A stretch of 64,000 nucleotides of DNA from Kitagawia praeruptora (lineage: Eukaryota; Streptophyta; Magnoliopsida; Apiales; Apiaceae): the NCBI GenBank assembly GCA_037693485.1, contig CM075346.1:132390501-132454500 (forward strand), written 5' to 3'. Made by a program: the position numbers and the translations under genes. The notes under the pieces are model-generated. The model saw nothing but the letters and a program-made list of their open reading frames with translations, made no database searches and was not told where the DNA came from. The number at the start of each line of letters is the position of its first letter. The first letter of the stretch is position 1. Of this stretch, positions 46,543-57,210 are shown in pieces.

Positions 46543-46998
46543 ATGGGTCAACGAAGGGCTAACACGAAGACTTTCATTTTGAAGGTCAATCTTCACTGCG
46601 ATGGATGTGGGGAAAAGACAAAAAGATTCCTGAAACGGATTGGAGGGGTGCACAAAATTCTTATTGATGTCGAGCAAGGAAAGATTATAGTTTCAGGTAA
46701 GATTGATCCACAGAGAGCTGTAAAGATTCTCCAAAAAAAGGGAGTGAAATCTGAGCTCTTTACGGAGCCTATGATCGATCAGAAAGAGGCTGTACAGATT
46801 ATCCGAACAACAAAAACACCTGTGAATTATTATCCTGGAATTGATGATAATTTGGTAGAACAATTGCAAAGGTTATCTGAAATCAAGGGCTTTGAATCTA
46901 TTGAATATAATGGGATGAAGATAACTTATAAAGAAGATTTTGAAGCTGGAAGCTCACAACCAACAAATTGTAAATGCAGGGATTCATATGGAAGTATT
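46543..46998 (+). pseudogene. HMA-domain (HIPP-like) metal-binding protein, 5' part, split by Copia insertion
   Basis: From ATG at 46543 (MGQRRANTKT) a heavy-metal-associated domain is clear: FILKVNLHCDGCGEKTKRFL with the metal-binding Cys pair CDGC (residues 19 and 22), then GVHKILIDVEQGKIIVSGKI. A C-terminal extension has PTNCKCRDS. At codon GGAAGTATT the frame is interrupted by the Copia element; GTATT is its 5-bp target. The reading frame resumes in phase at 57211 and continues to 57374. Without the insertion it would be an open frame of about 205 residues. Family members bind Cu, Zn or Cd and act in metal handling or stress signalling; no CaaX end is visible. The inserted copy would end within the Copia LTR (TGA at 46999). 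Start choice is uncertain (open frame upstream). Confidence 0.85.
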
Positions 46999-47293
46999 TG
47001 ATAGACAATATATACGATAAAGACTACTGCAAGTGTTTATTTAACAAAGAAAAGAATTGAATTGCATTGATAAAAAACTAGAACATATGTTACAAAGCTT
47101 AAATAGAGAAAATTCAAACTAACTTCCATGAAAGTAGGAATTACCCCGACACCAAATCACTACTATGATTTATTCAATCCTAACCAACTCCTAAAAATAC
47201 TCCAAAGATCCTAGACCAGGTCTTATTGAAATCATCATTAAACATGACTGATTTACTTAATTTATTTAGCATATTTTTAGACTAATTCCAACA
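46999..47293 (-). repeat. 3' LTR of the Copia element (left end)
   Basis: 295 bp, TGATAGACAATATATACG to CTAATTCCAACA. Differs from the right LTR at about four positions (e.g. ATATGTT/ATAGGTT near 47089). Confidence 0.92.
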
Positions 47294-47310
47294 TGCTCCC
47301 TCTTAGTCTA
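47294..47310 (-). promoter_or_regulatory. Copia polypurine tract
   Basis: Reads AAGAGGGAGCA on the minus strand immediately before the LTR, the standard plus-strand primer of Copia elements. Confidence 0.7.
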
Positions 47311-49789
47311 AACACATATGTTTCACCAGATTCTTCATTCCCAGTAGTTCCCTCATCTTCTCGAACCTGGCAGTTGACATAGCTTTAGTAAGGACATCCG
47401 CCCGTTGTTCCTCCGAATTGATATGCTTGATGACAATGTCTCCACGCTTCACACAATCACGTATGAAATGATAGCGTATATCAATATGCTTACTTCGTCC
47501 ATATAATACTGGATTCTTCGCCAAATCTATTGCAGATTTGTTATCTATGTACAAAACAACTGGCCTGGCACTAGTATCACCAATCTGACTTAACAATTTC
47601 TGGAGCCAAATACCTTGACAAGCCACTGCGGTTGCAGCCATAAACTCTTTCTCGCAGGAGGATAATGCTACACACCGTTGTTTTTGTGACACCCAAGTTA
47701 TCAGACTTTCACTCAGATAAAACGCCATTCCCCCGGTGCTTTTCTTGTCATCAGTGTTACCTGCAAAGTCACTATCGGAGTATCCTGACAGCATATGGTT
47801 ACCTGTGCCTCTCGGATAAACTAAGCCATACTCAAGTGTCCCCTTTACGTAACGGAGAACACGTTTAACTCCAGCCAGATGCAAGGTGGTAGGCCTTTCC
47901 ATAAATCGACTTAGTAATCCAACCGCATAAGATATGTCTGGTCTTGTATGAACCAGATACCGTAAACCACCTACTAGACTTTTGTACTGAGTGGAATCAT
48001 CCGTTTTACCTGTGAGATCTTTATGAAGCTGAACCTTTTGCTCTAACGGATACTTAGATGTATTACAATCAACCATGCCTGCCTTTTCTAACAGCTTCCT
48101 GGCGTATGCAGATTGTTTGAGCTCAATATAGTCTTTCCTTTGATCAACCTCAATTCCAAGATAATAGGACAGCTTTCCTAAGTCACTCATATCAAACTCT
48201 TTACCCATCTGCTCTTTAAATTTTGTAATATTGGCAACACTCGTCCCTGTCACCAGTAAATCGTCTACATAGACACCCACAATCAATGACTCGTTTCCTT
48301 CTCGTTTGGTGTAAATCGCATGCTCATAAGGACACTTAGAAAATCCCAGTTGCTCGAGAAATTGCTTCAACCGTGCATACCAAGAACGTGGAGCTTGCCT
48401 CAACCCATATAACGCCTTCAATAATTTATACACCTTTCACTCCTGACCTTCTATCTCAAATCCATCCGATTGTAACACATAAACCTCTTCCTGAATTTCA
48501 CCATTCAAAAAGGCCGACTTCACATCCAAGTGATGCACTTCCCATCCGTTTTTAGCTGACAAAGCTAGTAAAAGCCGTACAGTTTCCAAGCGTGTAACTG
48601 GAGCAAATGCTTCCTCAAAATCGATGCCCTGTTTTTGAACGTATCCCCTGGCGACAAGCCTCGCTTTGTGCTTTATTATATTTCCGTTTGTGTCCTTCTT
48701 AATTTTGAAAACCCATTTCAGTCCTATCGCCTTGTGACCCGGTGGTAACTCAGTTAGCTGCCATGTCTTATTTCTTTCAATAGCCTCAAGTTCATTTTCC
48801 ATCGCTTGTCTCCATTCCTTTTCTTGTGCTGCTTCTTCGAAAGAGCCAGGTTCTTCAATACTTAGTAGCAAAAGATCATCAACAAGTTCAACAGCCTCAG
48901 TGACATTGTAGATATCACTTACGAGTCTGAACTTCTTTGGCTCGCTACTGGCTCCAGATGACATGGTTGACACAGAACCAGAACCCTCTTCAGATGTTGC
49001 AGATTCTTGTGTCCTCACAGGAGTCCTCATAGAAGAGGATGCTGTATGTATTGAATCAAATGACCCAAATGACTCAGACTGATTCTCTGTATTGCTTTCT
49101 ATATTGCTTTCATTGCCTTCTCTCCCAACAGTTTGCTCGATGGATATAAATGACTCAGTCACAGGGAACGTAACATCACTACCAATTTTCTGCTCCCATG
49201 ACCAAAATTTATCTTCTTGAAATACCACATCACGACTAACGTGCACTGTTCTCTGAATTGGATCGTAAAGACGATGAGCTTTGGTTCCTGGCTCCTTTCC
49301 CAGATAGACAACACATTTGCTCCGGTCATCTAATTTCTGAGTGTTCACAGATGGAACCTTCATGTAGGCAATGCACCCAAACAACTTTATATGCTCAAGG
49401 TCTGGCTTGTTTACAGTCCACGCTTCATATGGAGTTCTTCTTTGTAACACTCGAGTTGGCAGTCGATTTAGTACATATACCGAATGTCTCACCGCTTCTC
49501 CCCACATAAAAGATGGTAATTGAGAGGATTTAAGAAAACTACGAGTCATTGCAGCAACCGTCCGGTTTCTTCGCTCCACAACCCCATTCTGTTGTGGGGT
49601 GTAAGGTGCAGTGTAGTGTCTCTGTATACCAACATCTTCACAAAAACTTGTAAATTCAGTTGAACAAAATTCTCCGCCCCTATCTGTCCTGAAAATTCGA
49701 ATTTTGTGTTCTGACCCATTTTCAACAAGTGATTTAAACTTCTTGAATACACTAAATGCCTCACTTTTAGCTTTCAACATATGTATCAC
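47303..49789 (-). pseudogene. Copia pol: integrase core, reverse transcriptase and RNase H (one stop codon)
   Basis: 49789-48437 holds the integrase core and C-terminal part (TDRGGEFCSTEF; HYTAPYTPQQNGVVERRNRT; WGEAVRHSVYVLNRLPTR) and the start of reverse transcriptase (QAMENELEAIERNKTWQLTE; KWVFKIKKDTNG; HHLDVKSAFLNGE). A TGA at 48434-48436 interrupts, and the same frame continues 48433-47303 with LLKALYGLRQAPRSWYARL, the catalytic YVDD (VGVYVDDLLVTG), YLVHTRPDISYAVGLLSRFM and RNase H (GYSDSDFAGNTDDKKSTGG; SSCEKEFMAATAVACQ; YIDNKSAIDLAKNP). Complete in length, but not translatable as one protein. Confidence 0.93.
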
Positions 49790-50187
49790 ATTTTTTGACT
49801 ATAATCATCCACCAATAAAAAGAAATACATGTTTCCTGCAGGTGTTGATGGTGAAATTGGTCCGCAAATGTCTCCATGGATTATCTCCAATACTTGTTTT
49901 GAGTTGAACTTGGCCTGAGAAGTGAATGAACTTCTCGTTTGTTTTGACATTAGGCAACCCTCACACTTTTTCTTTGGTTGCACCAGTTTGGGGAGACCAT
50001 AAGCCATTTCTTCTTTTGCCATAGACTCCAGAGCCTGAAAGTTGATGTGCCCTAGACGGGCATGCCACATCCATGTCTCCTCTTCAGCACTGCTTAACAA
50101 ATATAGAGGGGTATTTTCTTCTAGACTGATTTTATAGAGTCTATTCTCAGACTTTTTAACCTTCATTAACAATCTTTCTTGCTCATC
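49786..50187 (-). pseudogene. Copia GAG-pre-integrase and integrase start
   Basis: Reads DEQERLLMKVKKSENRLYKI, then the zinc-binding HARLGHINFQ...CEGCLMSKQ of the pre-integrase domain, and HGDICGPISPSTPAGNMYFF LLVDDYS of the integrase core. It then shifts frame near 49788, where one base appears to be missing; the next frame continues at 49789. The upstream end abuts the nested CACTA element at 50188. Confidence 0.88.
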
Positions 50188-50549
50188 CACTACACCATAG
50201 ATTGGATTTTGCAACGAACACTAAAAAAAAAAGTCAAAAAACGTTGCTATAGCCTCAAAAATTTTTACAAGTTCACAGATATTGTAACATTTTTGAAAAC
50301 TGTTGCAATTGAATTAAGAAATTGTTACCTTAGACAAAACTTGTTATCGTTCGCAATGATATTAGAAAATGTTGCTATAGAGCAAGAATTTTGGGCTTGG
50401 CGGGCTGAAAAAAATAGGCGGGATATGTGAATTTTTTTGCCCCGGTTAATAAAACTTGCAGGATAACTAAAATAAGAAAAAGAAAAAGAAAAATACACAC
50501 AAAAACACTCACACACAAACATCAACACAAAAACTAAACCCACCCCCTC

Positions 50550-51130
50550 TTTTTCTCTCTCCCCGCTCAAGAACCCTAACCCATCTCCCTACTTCAATTA
50601 GCTCCAATTAGCAGCTCCGTCAAACTCGAAATTGGTCAAAATCGAATCCTACAACTCCATGTAAGTCGAAGGAGGTCTCTCTTCCTCTCTCGTTCCCATC
50701 TCTCTGTCCCATCTCTCTGTCTCTCTTCTCCGTCTCTCATTTTTCAGTCACCACCAACACCACCACAAAATCTCCACTTTGTTTCCCTACAAAATCTCAA
50801 CCCATTTCTCTCGGAGCCCTAATTTCAATCAAAATGACCTAACCCCAGAACATTTGTCCAGAAGTCTACCCCCAAAATCCAGAAGATCAAAGAATGGGTT
50901 TTTTTTGTTATGAATTGATATTTGTGTTCTTTATTATGTCCTGATTGAAGTGGTTATGATTCTTGAATGGGTTTGTAATGTACCCTTTTTCTTGGACTCG
51001 AGAATATGGAATTTGTTGTGGCAGCAATCCGGCAAAAAAGCTTAGAAACGATGAAGATCATGTAGAAACTTTTGAAGAAATAATGGAAGCAATGGCTTAT
51101 AGTTCAGGAAGAAAACGGAAAAGGAAGGTA
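50550..51130 (+). other. Leader-like and exon-like start of the captured region
   Basis: A CT-rich stretch (CTCTCTTTCTC-type words, 50548-50740) resembles a plant 5' UTR. The frame at 50963-51196 includes SWTREYGICCGSNPAKKL and ends in a basic GRKRKRK stretch near 51125, followed by a possible GT donor. I do not recognise the source gene. Confidence 0.35.
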
Positions 51131-51841
51131 TGTCGCAGAACAGCCATGTTAATTTTAATTAATTCAATGAAGCTCACTTTGCTATGGTTATATTGAATTG
51201 ATGCCTCCAAAGCCCAATAACTATGAAAGAGTGGCATGTATTGTGTTTCCTTTAAGTCAATCTTCTGTTTATTTTGTAATGTTTACGATTTTATATACTC
51301 TGTACTCCTCAGTACAGCTGTTGTGCCCTTTCTTTGTTGTCTGAACAGCTTTTGTAGTTGTCTAAACATTTTCTTGTTTATCATAGCTGCCAGTCGTGGA
51401 ATTTTTCTTCCTGAACTTTTCTTTAGCTGCTCATTATTCGTTTGCCTTATACCTTTGAGAATCAATATATACTTTTATAATATTTTCGTTTTTGCTCATA
51501 TGATTTATCTTCTAATGTATGCAAGTAGCCTGCTTAAATATACAAACATTGACGTCCCATAAATACTAAATAGAGCATAAATAGAGGATTACTATTTATA
51601 TCAACCTTTAAGGTTTATGTCATGTAAGACTTTGCTGCAATTAACAAACTCAGTTATGGTTCAAATACTTGCAGACTTTGCTGCAGTTGATGGTTTGTCC
51701 CAAAGATTCTTCCTGTTTTAGTAAAATTCTTCCTTTTACAATAAATCAGCGAAGACATTAATATGTGATGTTGATGCATGAACATGACTGTATTGTAATC
51801 TTCTCTAAATATTCAAATTGTAATAAAGCTTTGCAGTTTGC

Positions 51842-51896
51842 ACCTCGGCTGAAAGCGGTACACTCCAGAGTTCTGCCCATTTTTGCAAATGGTATA
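51842..51896 (+). pseudogene. Possible captured exon, source not recognised
   Basis: Preceded by TTTGCAG and encoding FAPRLKAVHSRVLPIFANG before a GTATAAC that could be a donor. The peptide looks like part of a helical-repeat protein; no source is named. Confidence 0.35.
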
Positions 51897-51985
51897 ACAT
51901 GTGTTTTCTGCTATAATCTAACATTGAAGTTACAGTTCTTAAACTGCTTCTAATTTAATGTATTCTTGTTGTGCGCCATATGTAG

Positions 51986-52046
51986 ATTTATGTCATTCGT
52001 AGAAAGGCTTTATGAGTCTCAAGGTGGCCCGATAATAATGTCTCGG
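51986..52046 (+). pseudogene. Captured exon resembling plant beta-galactosidase (GH35)
   Basis: After a TATGTAG acceptor the frame reads FMSFVERLYESQGGPIIMSR and ends at GTATTA. The LYESQGGPI(I)L(S/A)Q stretch is a hallmark just before the catalytic NEYG of plant GH35 enzymes; the catalytic part is not included. Short, so the call is probable only. Confidence 0.55.
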
Positions 52047-52398
52047 GTATTAAAATTTGATTGTGATTACTTCTTTCGCAACAAAGCATATAATTAGTTT
52101 AATCGTATATTTATTTGAGTTTTATTACTTTCGTTTATTTGTTTTAGATATGCATACAGTGATGTTCATAGCATCATTATACAGTGATGCTCATAACATT
52201 CATATAGTGATGCACTTCTTATTAACAGCATGTTCTCACACACAAACACACAGAGACACACACACAAACATAGTCACGTATCCATCATATATTTTGTGAA
52301 TTCACACTTTTATTCTTCTTTATTTATATTTTTGCCATCATATATTTTGACATCGTTTCACTTTCTCGTGTGTCTCAATGTTTGAACTGTCAATGCAG

Positions 52399-52467
52399 GG
52401 ATTTATCAAGCAATGAATTTTCTGGACCGATACCAGAAAGTTTAACTTCTTCAAAACTACAGCTTGT
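52399..52467 (+). pseudogene. Captured exon of an LRR receptor-like protein
   Basis: Bounded by CAATGCAG and GTAAGT. Encodes DLSSNEFSGPIPESLTSSK and LQLV, a leucine-rich repeat of the plant LDLSxNxFSGPIPxSL type. One repeat only, with no kinase part. Confidence 0.7.
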
Positions 52468-52766
52468 GTAAGTTATATCCAGCTGGTAACTCATGGATGA
52501 AGCTAATAAAAGGTGAGCACGATTGGTAAATTCTTCATTCTGACTTAAAGTGGATCGTAAAGATATTATGTTGCTGATTAATGTATTTCATTGTTGTCTT
52601 GGTTTTGTATCAGGTACTAAAGGGGATAATGCTTGTATACGTGCTTACAAAGCCTACAGAGGCATATATGACAGGATCCTGGACATTACTGGAAAAATAA
52701 ATTTAAGAGAACGGAAATAGATCTAACCATTTTTCATTTTTGACATTACTGGAGTTCAGTCTACTG

Positions 52767-52988
52767 TTTCAAGCTCTAGCAGAGGGACTTAAAAGTAGAT
52801 ATGCAGAGTTATGTTCAACATGCTTTGTGTTTGCCACCTGGCTTGTGCACATGGTTGATGTTCTTCCAGATACAGCAGCCCGTCTATGTTTGCTTAAGCG
52901 CTTTGTATCAATCTTCATGTCTGCCAAGGACACAGAAGATAGAGCCCTTTCTATGCTGGCTCTCAGATGCTTCATTCGTGACCCTGGT
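52767..52988 (+). pseudogene. Captured exon of a LIN-like E3 ubiquitin ligase
   Basis: Encodes ALAEGLKSRYAELCSTCFVF, ATWLVHMVDVLPDTAARLC and LLKRFVSIFMSAKDTEDRA, then SMLALRCFIRDP, ending at a GT. This follows the conserved region of plant LIN/CERBERUS-like U-box WD40 ligases. Four residues (expected between PDT and AAR) appear deleted and there is no U-box here. Recognition is from memory of the family. Confidence 0.65.
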
Positions 52989-53365
52989 AGGTAAAAGTTT
53001 ATTTTCTTGTAACTGTAGACTAGAAGACTTAACTACACTGAAGCATATATTAGAACCTAGAACTCCACAGCTCAACATCTGCCTAATCTCAACCTTTGGC
53101 ATTATTGTGTCATGGACGCATATTGAATACTGTTAGCGCTTTGAGTCCACAAGCATATGTTAAAGTTTCTTTTTCATTTGCTGAGGTACATATTTACAGA
53201 GCTAACCCCTGTCCAGTGCCTGGCAGAGATTTCCCTTACTGCTTGGGCCAAAAAACATGGATGCAACTTTCCATAGGAACGACTTTTAAAACTTATTGTT
53301 ATTGACAAGGAAACTTTCTACAATGTTTTGTTGGTGTTCGGATTAAAATATTATGTGTTGACGCA

Positions 53366-53439
53366 GACAAGTCTGCAACTGGGACAGATACAATCTATAT
53401 CAGCCGAGACGGCTAGTATTTTACTTGTAAATGGAAGTG
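53366..53439 (+). pseudogene. Captured myosin VIII exon 1 (SH3-like N-terminal region)
   Basis: After GACGCAG the frame reads LQLGQIQSISAETASILLVN and ends at GTGAGT. It matches the GQIQSTSxxxASVLLSNG segment before the motor domain of plant class VIII myosins. It is followed by two more exons from the same gene type in order. Confidence 0.7.
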
Positions 53440-53531
53440 TGAGTCCATGTCAACTATATTCTTGGAGCTTGTAGTTTCTATGAAGCAGTTTAGTGAAATG
53501 TGTACGTACTTGTACTTTTATGTGATTGCGG

Positions 53532-53679
53532 GTGGTGATGGTGTCTGCGGAAGATTTGTTACCTGTAAATCCAGATGTCCTTGAGGGCCTGGATGATCTT
53601 ATGGAGCTTAGTTATTTAAATGAGCCATCAGTTCTTCATAACCTTTAGTGTAGATATTCTCACGATTTGATTTATGTAT
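53532..53679 (+). pseudogene. Captured myosin VIII exon 2 (with a stop codon)
   Basis: Reads VVMVSAEDLLPVNPDVLEGL, DDLMELSYLNEPSVLHNL and then TAG where myosins have Gln (NLQYRY); the frame continues CRYSHDLIY before GT. The LSYLNEPSVLHNL motif is diagnostic of the myosin motor start. Confidence 0.88.
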
Positions 53680-53755
53680 GTCTGTTAATAAATCTTGTTA
53701 ATACCTCTCTATCTTTTTAAATGTGGCCGATAATTTTGTTTTTTTCAACCTGTAG

Positions 53756-53920
53756 AGCATGTTTGGGCCTGTTCTAATAGCAACCAATCCATTCAAGAAG
53801 GTTGAACTTTATGTAAATGACTTTGTCACGACTTACATGCAGAAGCTTTTGGACAGCCCTCATGTGTACTCTGCAACTAACACTGCCTATAATGAGAAGC
53901 TTTTAGAAGATTTCTCTTGA
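53756..53920 (+). pseudogene. Captured myosin VIII exon 3 (before the P-loop)
   Basis: After a CTGTAG acceptor: GPVLIATNPFKKVELYVNDF, then YMQKLLDSPHVYSATNTAYN, ending in a stop at 53918-53920. Matches GPVLIAVNPFK...SPHVYAIADTAYNEM of plant myosins. The ATP-binding P-loop itself is not included. Confidence 0.9.
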
Positions 53921-54258
53921 CTTGTGAGTATTCAACTTAATTAGAGTTTGATCTGTAAATAGATCTTTAAATTGGATGAGCTATACAATCTTCTAATTGA
54001 ATGCTTTATTTTAACAAGAATCATAGACTCAGTCTATATTCTTTCAATTGAAGTACCCAAAGCATAATCATCACTTGTTTGTTATTTTTATTGTTTTTTA
54101 CTCTTGTTTACACAATCATTCTGCCTATAGATGAGCACAACATGACTTATCCCAAGATACCTGCCTGATTTTCCTTGATTCTCTATTTTTATATAATTTT
54201 CAATATGAGTATTGGTTACCTCTTGTTAAAATAAATGTTTTGCTATAGCTTTTTACAG

Positions 54259-54308
54259 GAAAAACATCTAAGGGCCAGTCCCAAAAAATTCAACAGGAGG
54301 TTTTGCAG
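54259..54308 (+). pseudogene. Captured FANCM helicase exon a
   Basis: Between a TTTTACAG acceptor and GTAAAT donor: GKTSKGQSQKIQQEVLQ, matching the GQSS-GK(A/T)SKGQSQKxQQ stretch of plant FANCM. It precedes exon b (54371) in the correct order. Confidence 0.8.
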
Positions 54309-54370
54309 GTAAATATCTCAATTATCTAATTCTTCCATATTGGAAGTGGCCTTACTATTTTTACCTCCAG

Positions 54371-54484
54371 AATTTCGAGCTGGTGGTTACAATGTAATTG
54401 TTGCAACATCAATTGGGGAAGAAGATCTAGATATTATGGAAGTTGATCTTGTCCTATGTTTTGACGCTAATGTATCTTCCCTTA
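54371..54484 (+). pseudogene. Captured FANCM helicase exon b (motif V region)
   Basis: After [28 protein letters not shown], then [15 protein letters not shown]. This is the near-invariant helicase motif V region of FANCM; the usual EEGLDI is EEDLDI, and motif VI (QRMGRTGR) is missing. FANCM limits crossovers in plant meiosis, but this fragment cannot act as a helicase. Confidence 0.9.
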
Positions 54485-54735
54485 TTACATTTCCCTACTT
54501 CCAGGCATTTCCCTGCAGAGTGCACAATGTCATGCATTCATTCCGATCAGAAATGTTGATTGATGCAATGCAACATTTACAAGGATCATTATATTCAAGG
54601 GACAGCGGAGCCTGCTTAGACCAGGTCTGATCTTGATATATGTGATTGCATGCCAGTTATTTTTTTCTGCTAATTGATTGCATGCTAGTTTATTCTTATT
54701 CTTCAAAGTGTTATGCTTATTTCCATTGGTTCAGG

Positions 54736-55004
54736 TTGAAGTCAATTCAGATCAGCAACTTGGAGATTTGTCTAGAGGCCGCTGTGTTGATTCTAAGAAG
54801 CTGAGAATTTCAGAATGGAAGAATCTTGTTAGTAATCCCCAGGAAGCAGCAATTAGTGGAACCAGTACTAGCTCTTCATCACAGTCTAATTACTTGGAAA
54901 CAAAGATACCCTTTGAAGAAACTAAAGGGAAGCAAGAAAGAGGAAGAGGAAGCAACACCACGATGATAGGCCATGACTCATGTTTACAAAATGTTTATTC
55001 TTAG
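54736..55004 (+). pseudogene. Possible last captured exon, source not recognised
   Basis: After GGTTCAG the frame runs VEVNSDQQLGDLSRGRCVDS, KKLRISEWKNLVSNPQEAA, a Ser/Thr-rich stretch and a basic KGKQERGRGSN, then a stop at 55002-55004. The adjoining frame 54490-54628 may belong to the same source. No family recognised. Confidence 0.4.
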
Positions 55005-55604
55005 GTTTATGTATTACTAATTAAGTTAGATTGTGTGTCACTTGTACTTAGTTATTTTGCTTGAACTTGGTCATTTTATGTATATTGATGTTGGAACTAA
55101 ACTGCTTGGTTGGTTGGTTATGAAATACCAATTAAAATTGGTGGATGTTTATAAAATCTAAAGGTCATGCCATATTTTTTATTCAGCGTTGCAATAGTTA
55201 CATAAATGTTGCCATATATGTCATATTTTTTAAAATATTTAATTGCATTTGATTCAAAATTCGTTGCAATTGGGCATATATATGTTGCCTTAGAGCTATA
55301 TGAGTCATGTATTGCAACAATTAACACACAAAAAATCGTTACAAAAAGTAAGCCATATGTCCTCCAAGATATTGCAACGGTGTTAAAAATGTTGCTATGA
55401 CCATTAAATCGTTGCCATATACCCTAATTGCAGCGATAATACAACGTTGCAATATGGTACTAAATTCGTTGCCATAAGGTACCTATGGCAACCAGAGCAA
55501 ACCTTATGCCTGATTTTTCAATAATCGTTGCCATAGACCCTATTGCAACGCATTTAGGGCAATACGTATTTCAGACGTTGCTGTATCCATTCTATGGTGT
55601 AGTG

Positions 55605-56913
55605 ATAGATCCACAGGTAATCACCATTTAGTATCACCTTATTTCCAACTTCTGCTAGCTGTCCAAGACTAATAATGTTATTGCACAAACTAGGGATATA
55701 GTATACCTCATTGAATAGACGATCTTCACCATTTTTGCATTTAAACGAGACCGTCCCTTTGCCTTTGATGCTGACAGTAGACCCATCTCCGAACCATATT
55801 TGTCCAGTCACCCGTTCATCCAGTTCCTTAAATTTTCCCCGTTGGCGAGTCATATGATTGCTGGCCCCATTGTCCAGGTACCACACCTGTGACTCTAGCT
55901 TTCCTTCAGCATTTGATCGTAGCTTAGGTATCATGTTTTTTTCGTTCAGTAACACCATGTCATTAGCTTTTTCCTCCAATTCAACAAGCAAAAGTGTGGG
56001 TTCATCTTCCTGGGTCTGAGTCTGAGTGAAGTTCACTTCCTCCTCTTTACGTATCTTGCGGCATTCTGCAGCGAAATGTCCATAACCATTACAGGAAAAA
56101 CATTGTACTCTGCTCCTATCGCGTCCTCCGCGACCTCTACCTCTGCCACGATATCCTCCATTTCCTCGAGTCCCTTCCTTGCCGGCTCTTTTCAACCATT
56201 CTTCTCGAGTAAGTAACAGTTGTCCCTCGGCATTCTCCTTCTTTCTCCACTCATTTTCTGTCAATAGAAGCTTTCCCTGGTTCGTTTCACTTTGTCCACG
56301 CAACCTTTCTTCATGGGCCTTGAGTGAGCCAATTACTTCCTCCACCGACATCTCCTCTAAATTTCCAAATTGTTCGATAGCAGAAGCAATTTGCAAAAAC
56401 TTAGAGGGAACAACTCTGAGTAGTTTCTTTACTACATAAGATTCTTCAATGGTTTCCCCCAATGCTCGGATATTAGTGACCAATCCATTCAGCTTCATAT
56501 AAAACTCATCAAGTTGGTCTGTATCCGTCATGTTCAATGCTTCAAATTCCCCTTTCAACGTCTGAGCTCTTGCCTTCTTTACCTTATCCGCGCCCAAACA
56601 CATCGTTTTGATAGCGTTCCATGTCTCCTTAGAGGTCTTCTTCTCCGCAAGTGACAACAAATATTCTTCAGGAACTCCTTGATAAATGACAGCTAATGCT
56701 CGTTTATCAACCTTGTCTTCAACGACTGTTTTGTTGTCCTTCGGTTCGATGGCCTCCCACACACCATGTGCTTGCATAAAAACTTTCATTTTTAATGCCC
56801 ATGTCGTGTACGTAGTTAGTCTTTGTGAGTATCGGATAGCTTAAACCGAATGTACTCTCCTTTGCTTTGCTGGCTTCCGCCATTGATGTTTGATCGCCTT
56901 GCTCTGATACCAT
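55605..56913 (-). pseudogene. Copia gag, zinc knuckle and protease (frameshifted near its start)
   Basis: Start MVSEQGDQTS/MAEASKAKES at 56913-56820. Near 56808 one extra base shifts the frame, and gag proper continues from 56789 (MKVFMQAHGVWEAIEPKD; ETWNAIKTMCLGADKVKKAR), the UBN2-type capsid. Then an Arg/Gly-rich linker, a zinc knuckle CFSCNGYGHFAAEC, the protease active site WYLDNGASNHM, and the frame to NGDYLWIY, where the CACTA insertion at 55604 cuts it. The last ~16 codons of the open frame are CACTA sequence. Confidence 0.93.
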
Positions 56914-56914
56914 G
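56898..56914 (-). promoter_or_regulatory. Copia primer-binding site (initiator Met tRNA type)
   Basis: Minus strand reads TGGTATCAGAGCAAGG two to three bases inside the right LTR, the classic site for the 3' end of initiator methionine tRNA. Confidence 0.9.
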
Positions 56915-57210
56915 TGATAGACAATATATACGATAAAGACTACTGCAAGTGTTTATTTAACAAAGAAAAGAATTGAATTGCATTGATAAAAAACTAGAAC
57001 ATAGGTTACAAAGCTTAAATAGAGAAAAACTCAAACTAACTTCCATGAAAGTAGGAATTACCCCGACACCAAATCACTACTATGATTTATTCAATCCTAA
57101 CTAACTCCTAAAAATACTCCAAAGATCCTAGACCAGGTCTTATTGAAATCATCATTAAACATGACTGATTTACTTAATTTATTTAGCATATTTTTAGACT
57201 AATTCCAACA
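56915..57210 (-). repeat. 5' LTR of the Copia element (right end)
   Basis: 296 bp, matching 46999-47293, followed by the second GTATT target copy. Confidence 0.92.

Larger units (their letters stand above)
50188..55604 (+). mobile_element. Gene-capturing CACTA element (5,417 bp, no transposase)
   Basis: Ends read CACTACACCATAGATTGG (left) and CACTACACCATAGAATGG (right, other strand). The 3-bp flanks are ATC and ATA, an imperfect duplication. Subterminal regions (50205-50390, 55180-55600) carry many GTTGCAA / GTTGCTATA / GTTGCCATA words in both orientations. The ends differ from those of the CACTA element at 24055, so it is a different family. No transposase domain is present. Instead the plus strand has a CT-rich leader (50550-50760) and a series of exon-sized fragments resembling unrelated plant genes with GT-AG borders (51986-55004). 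Confidence 0.9.
46999..57210 (-). mobile_element. Copia LTR retrotransposon (10.2 kb including a nested CACTA element)
   Basis: LTRs at 46999-47293 and 56915-57210 (TG...CA, about four differences in 295 bp) with target duplication GTATT (46994-46998, 57211-57215). Minus-strand order: primer site TGGTATCAGAGC next to the right LTR, gag, protease, integrase, reverse transcriptase, RNase H, polypurine tract by the left LTR: the Copia order. Inactivated by a frameshift near 56808, a nested CACTA element at 50188-55604, a one-base frameshift near 49788 and a stop codon at 48434-48436. Confidence 0.95.

Noticed and set aside
50325..50570. 81-codon minus frame at the left side of the captured-gene CACTA element
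   Set aside because: Phe/Ser/Val-rich translation of a CT/AC-rich leader on the wrong strand; no domain.
53366..53920. Myosin-like exons as a host myosin gene
   Set aside because: Stops interrupt exons 2 and 3 and the motor domain ends before the P-loop; better explained as captured fragments.
54340..54630. FANCM-like frame as a working helicase gene
   Set aside because: Only motif V and a short upstream exon are present, motif VI is absent and the fragment lies in a CACTA element.
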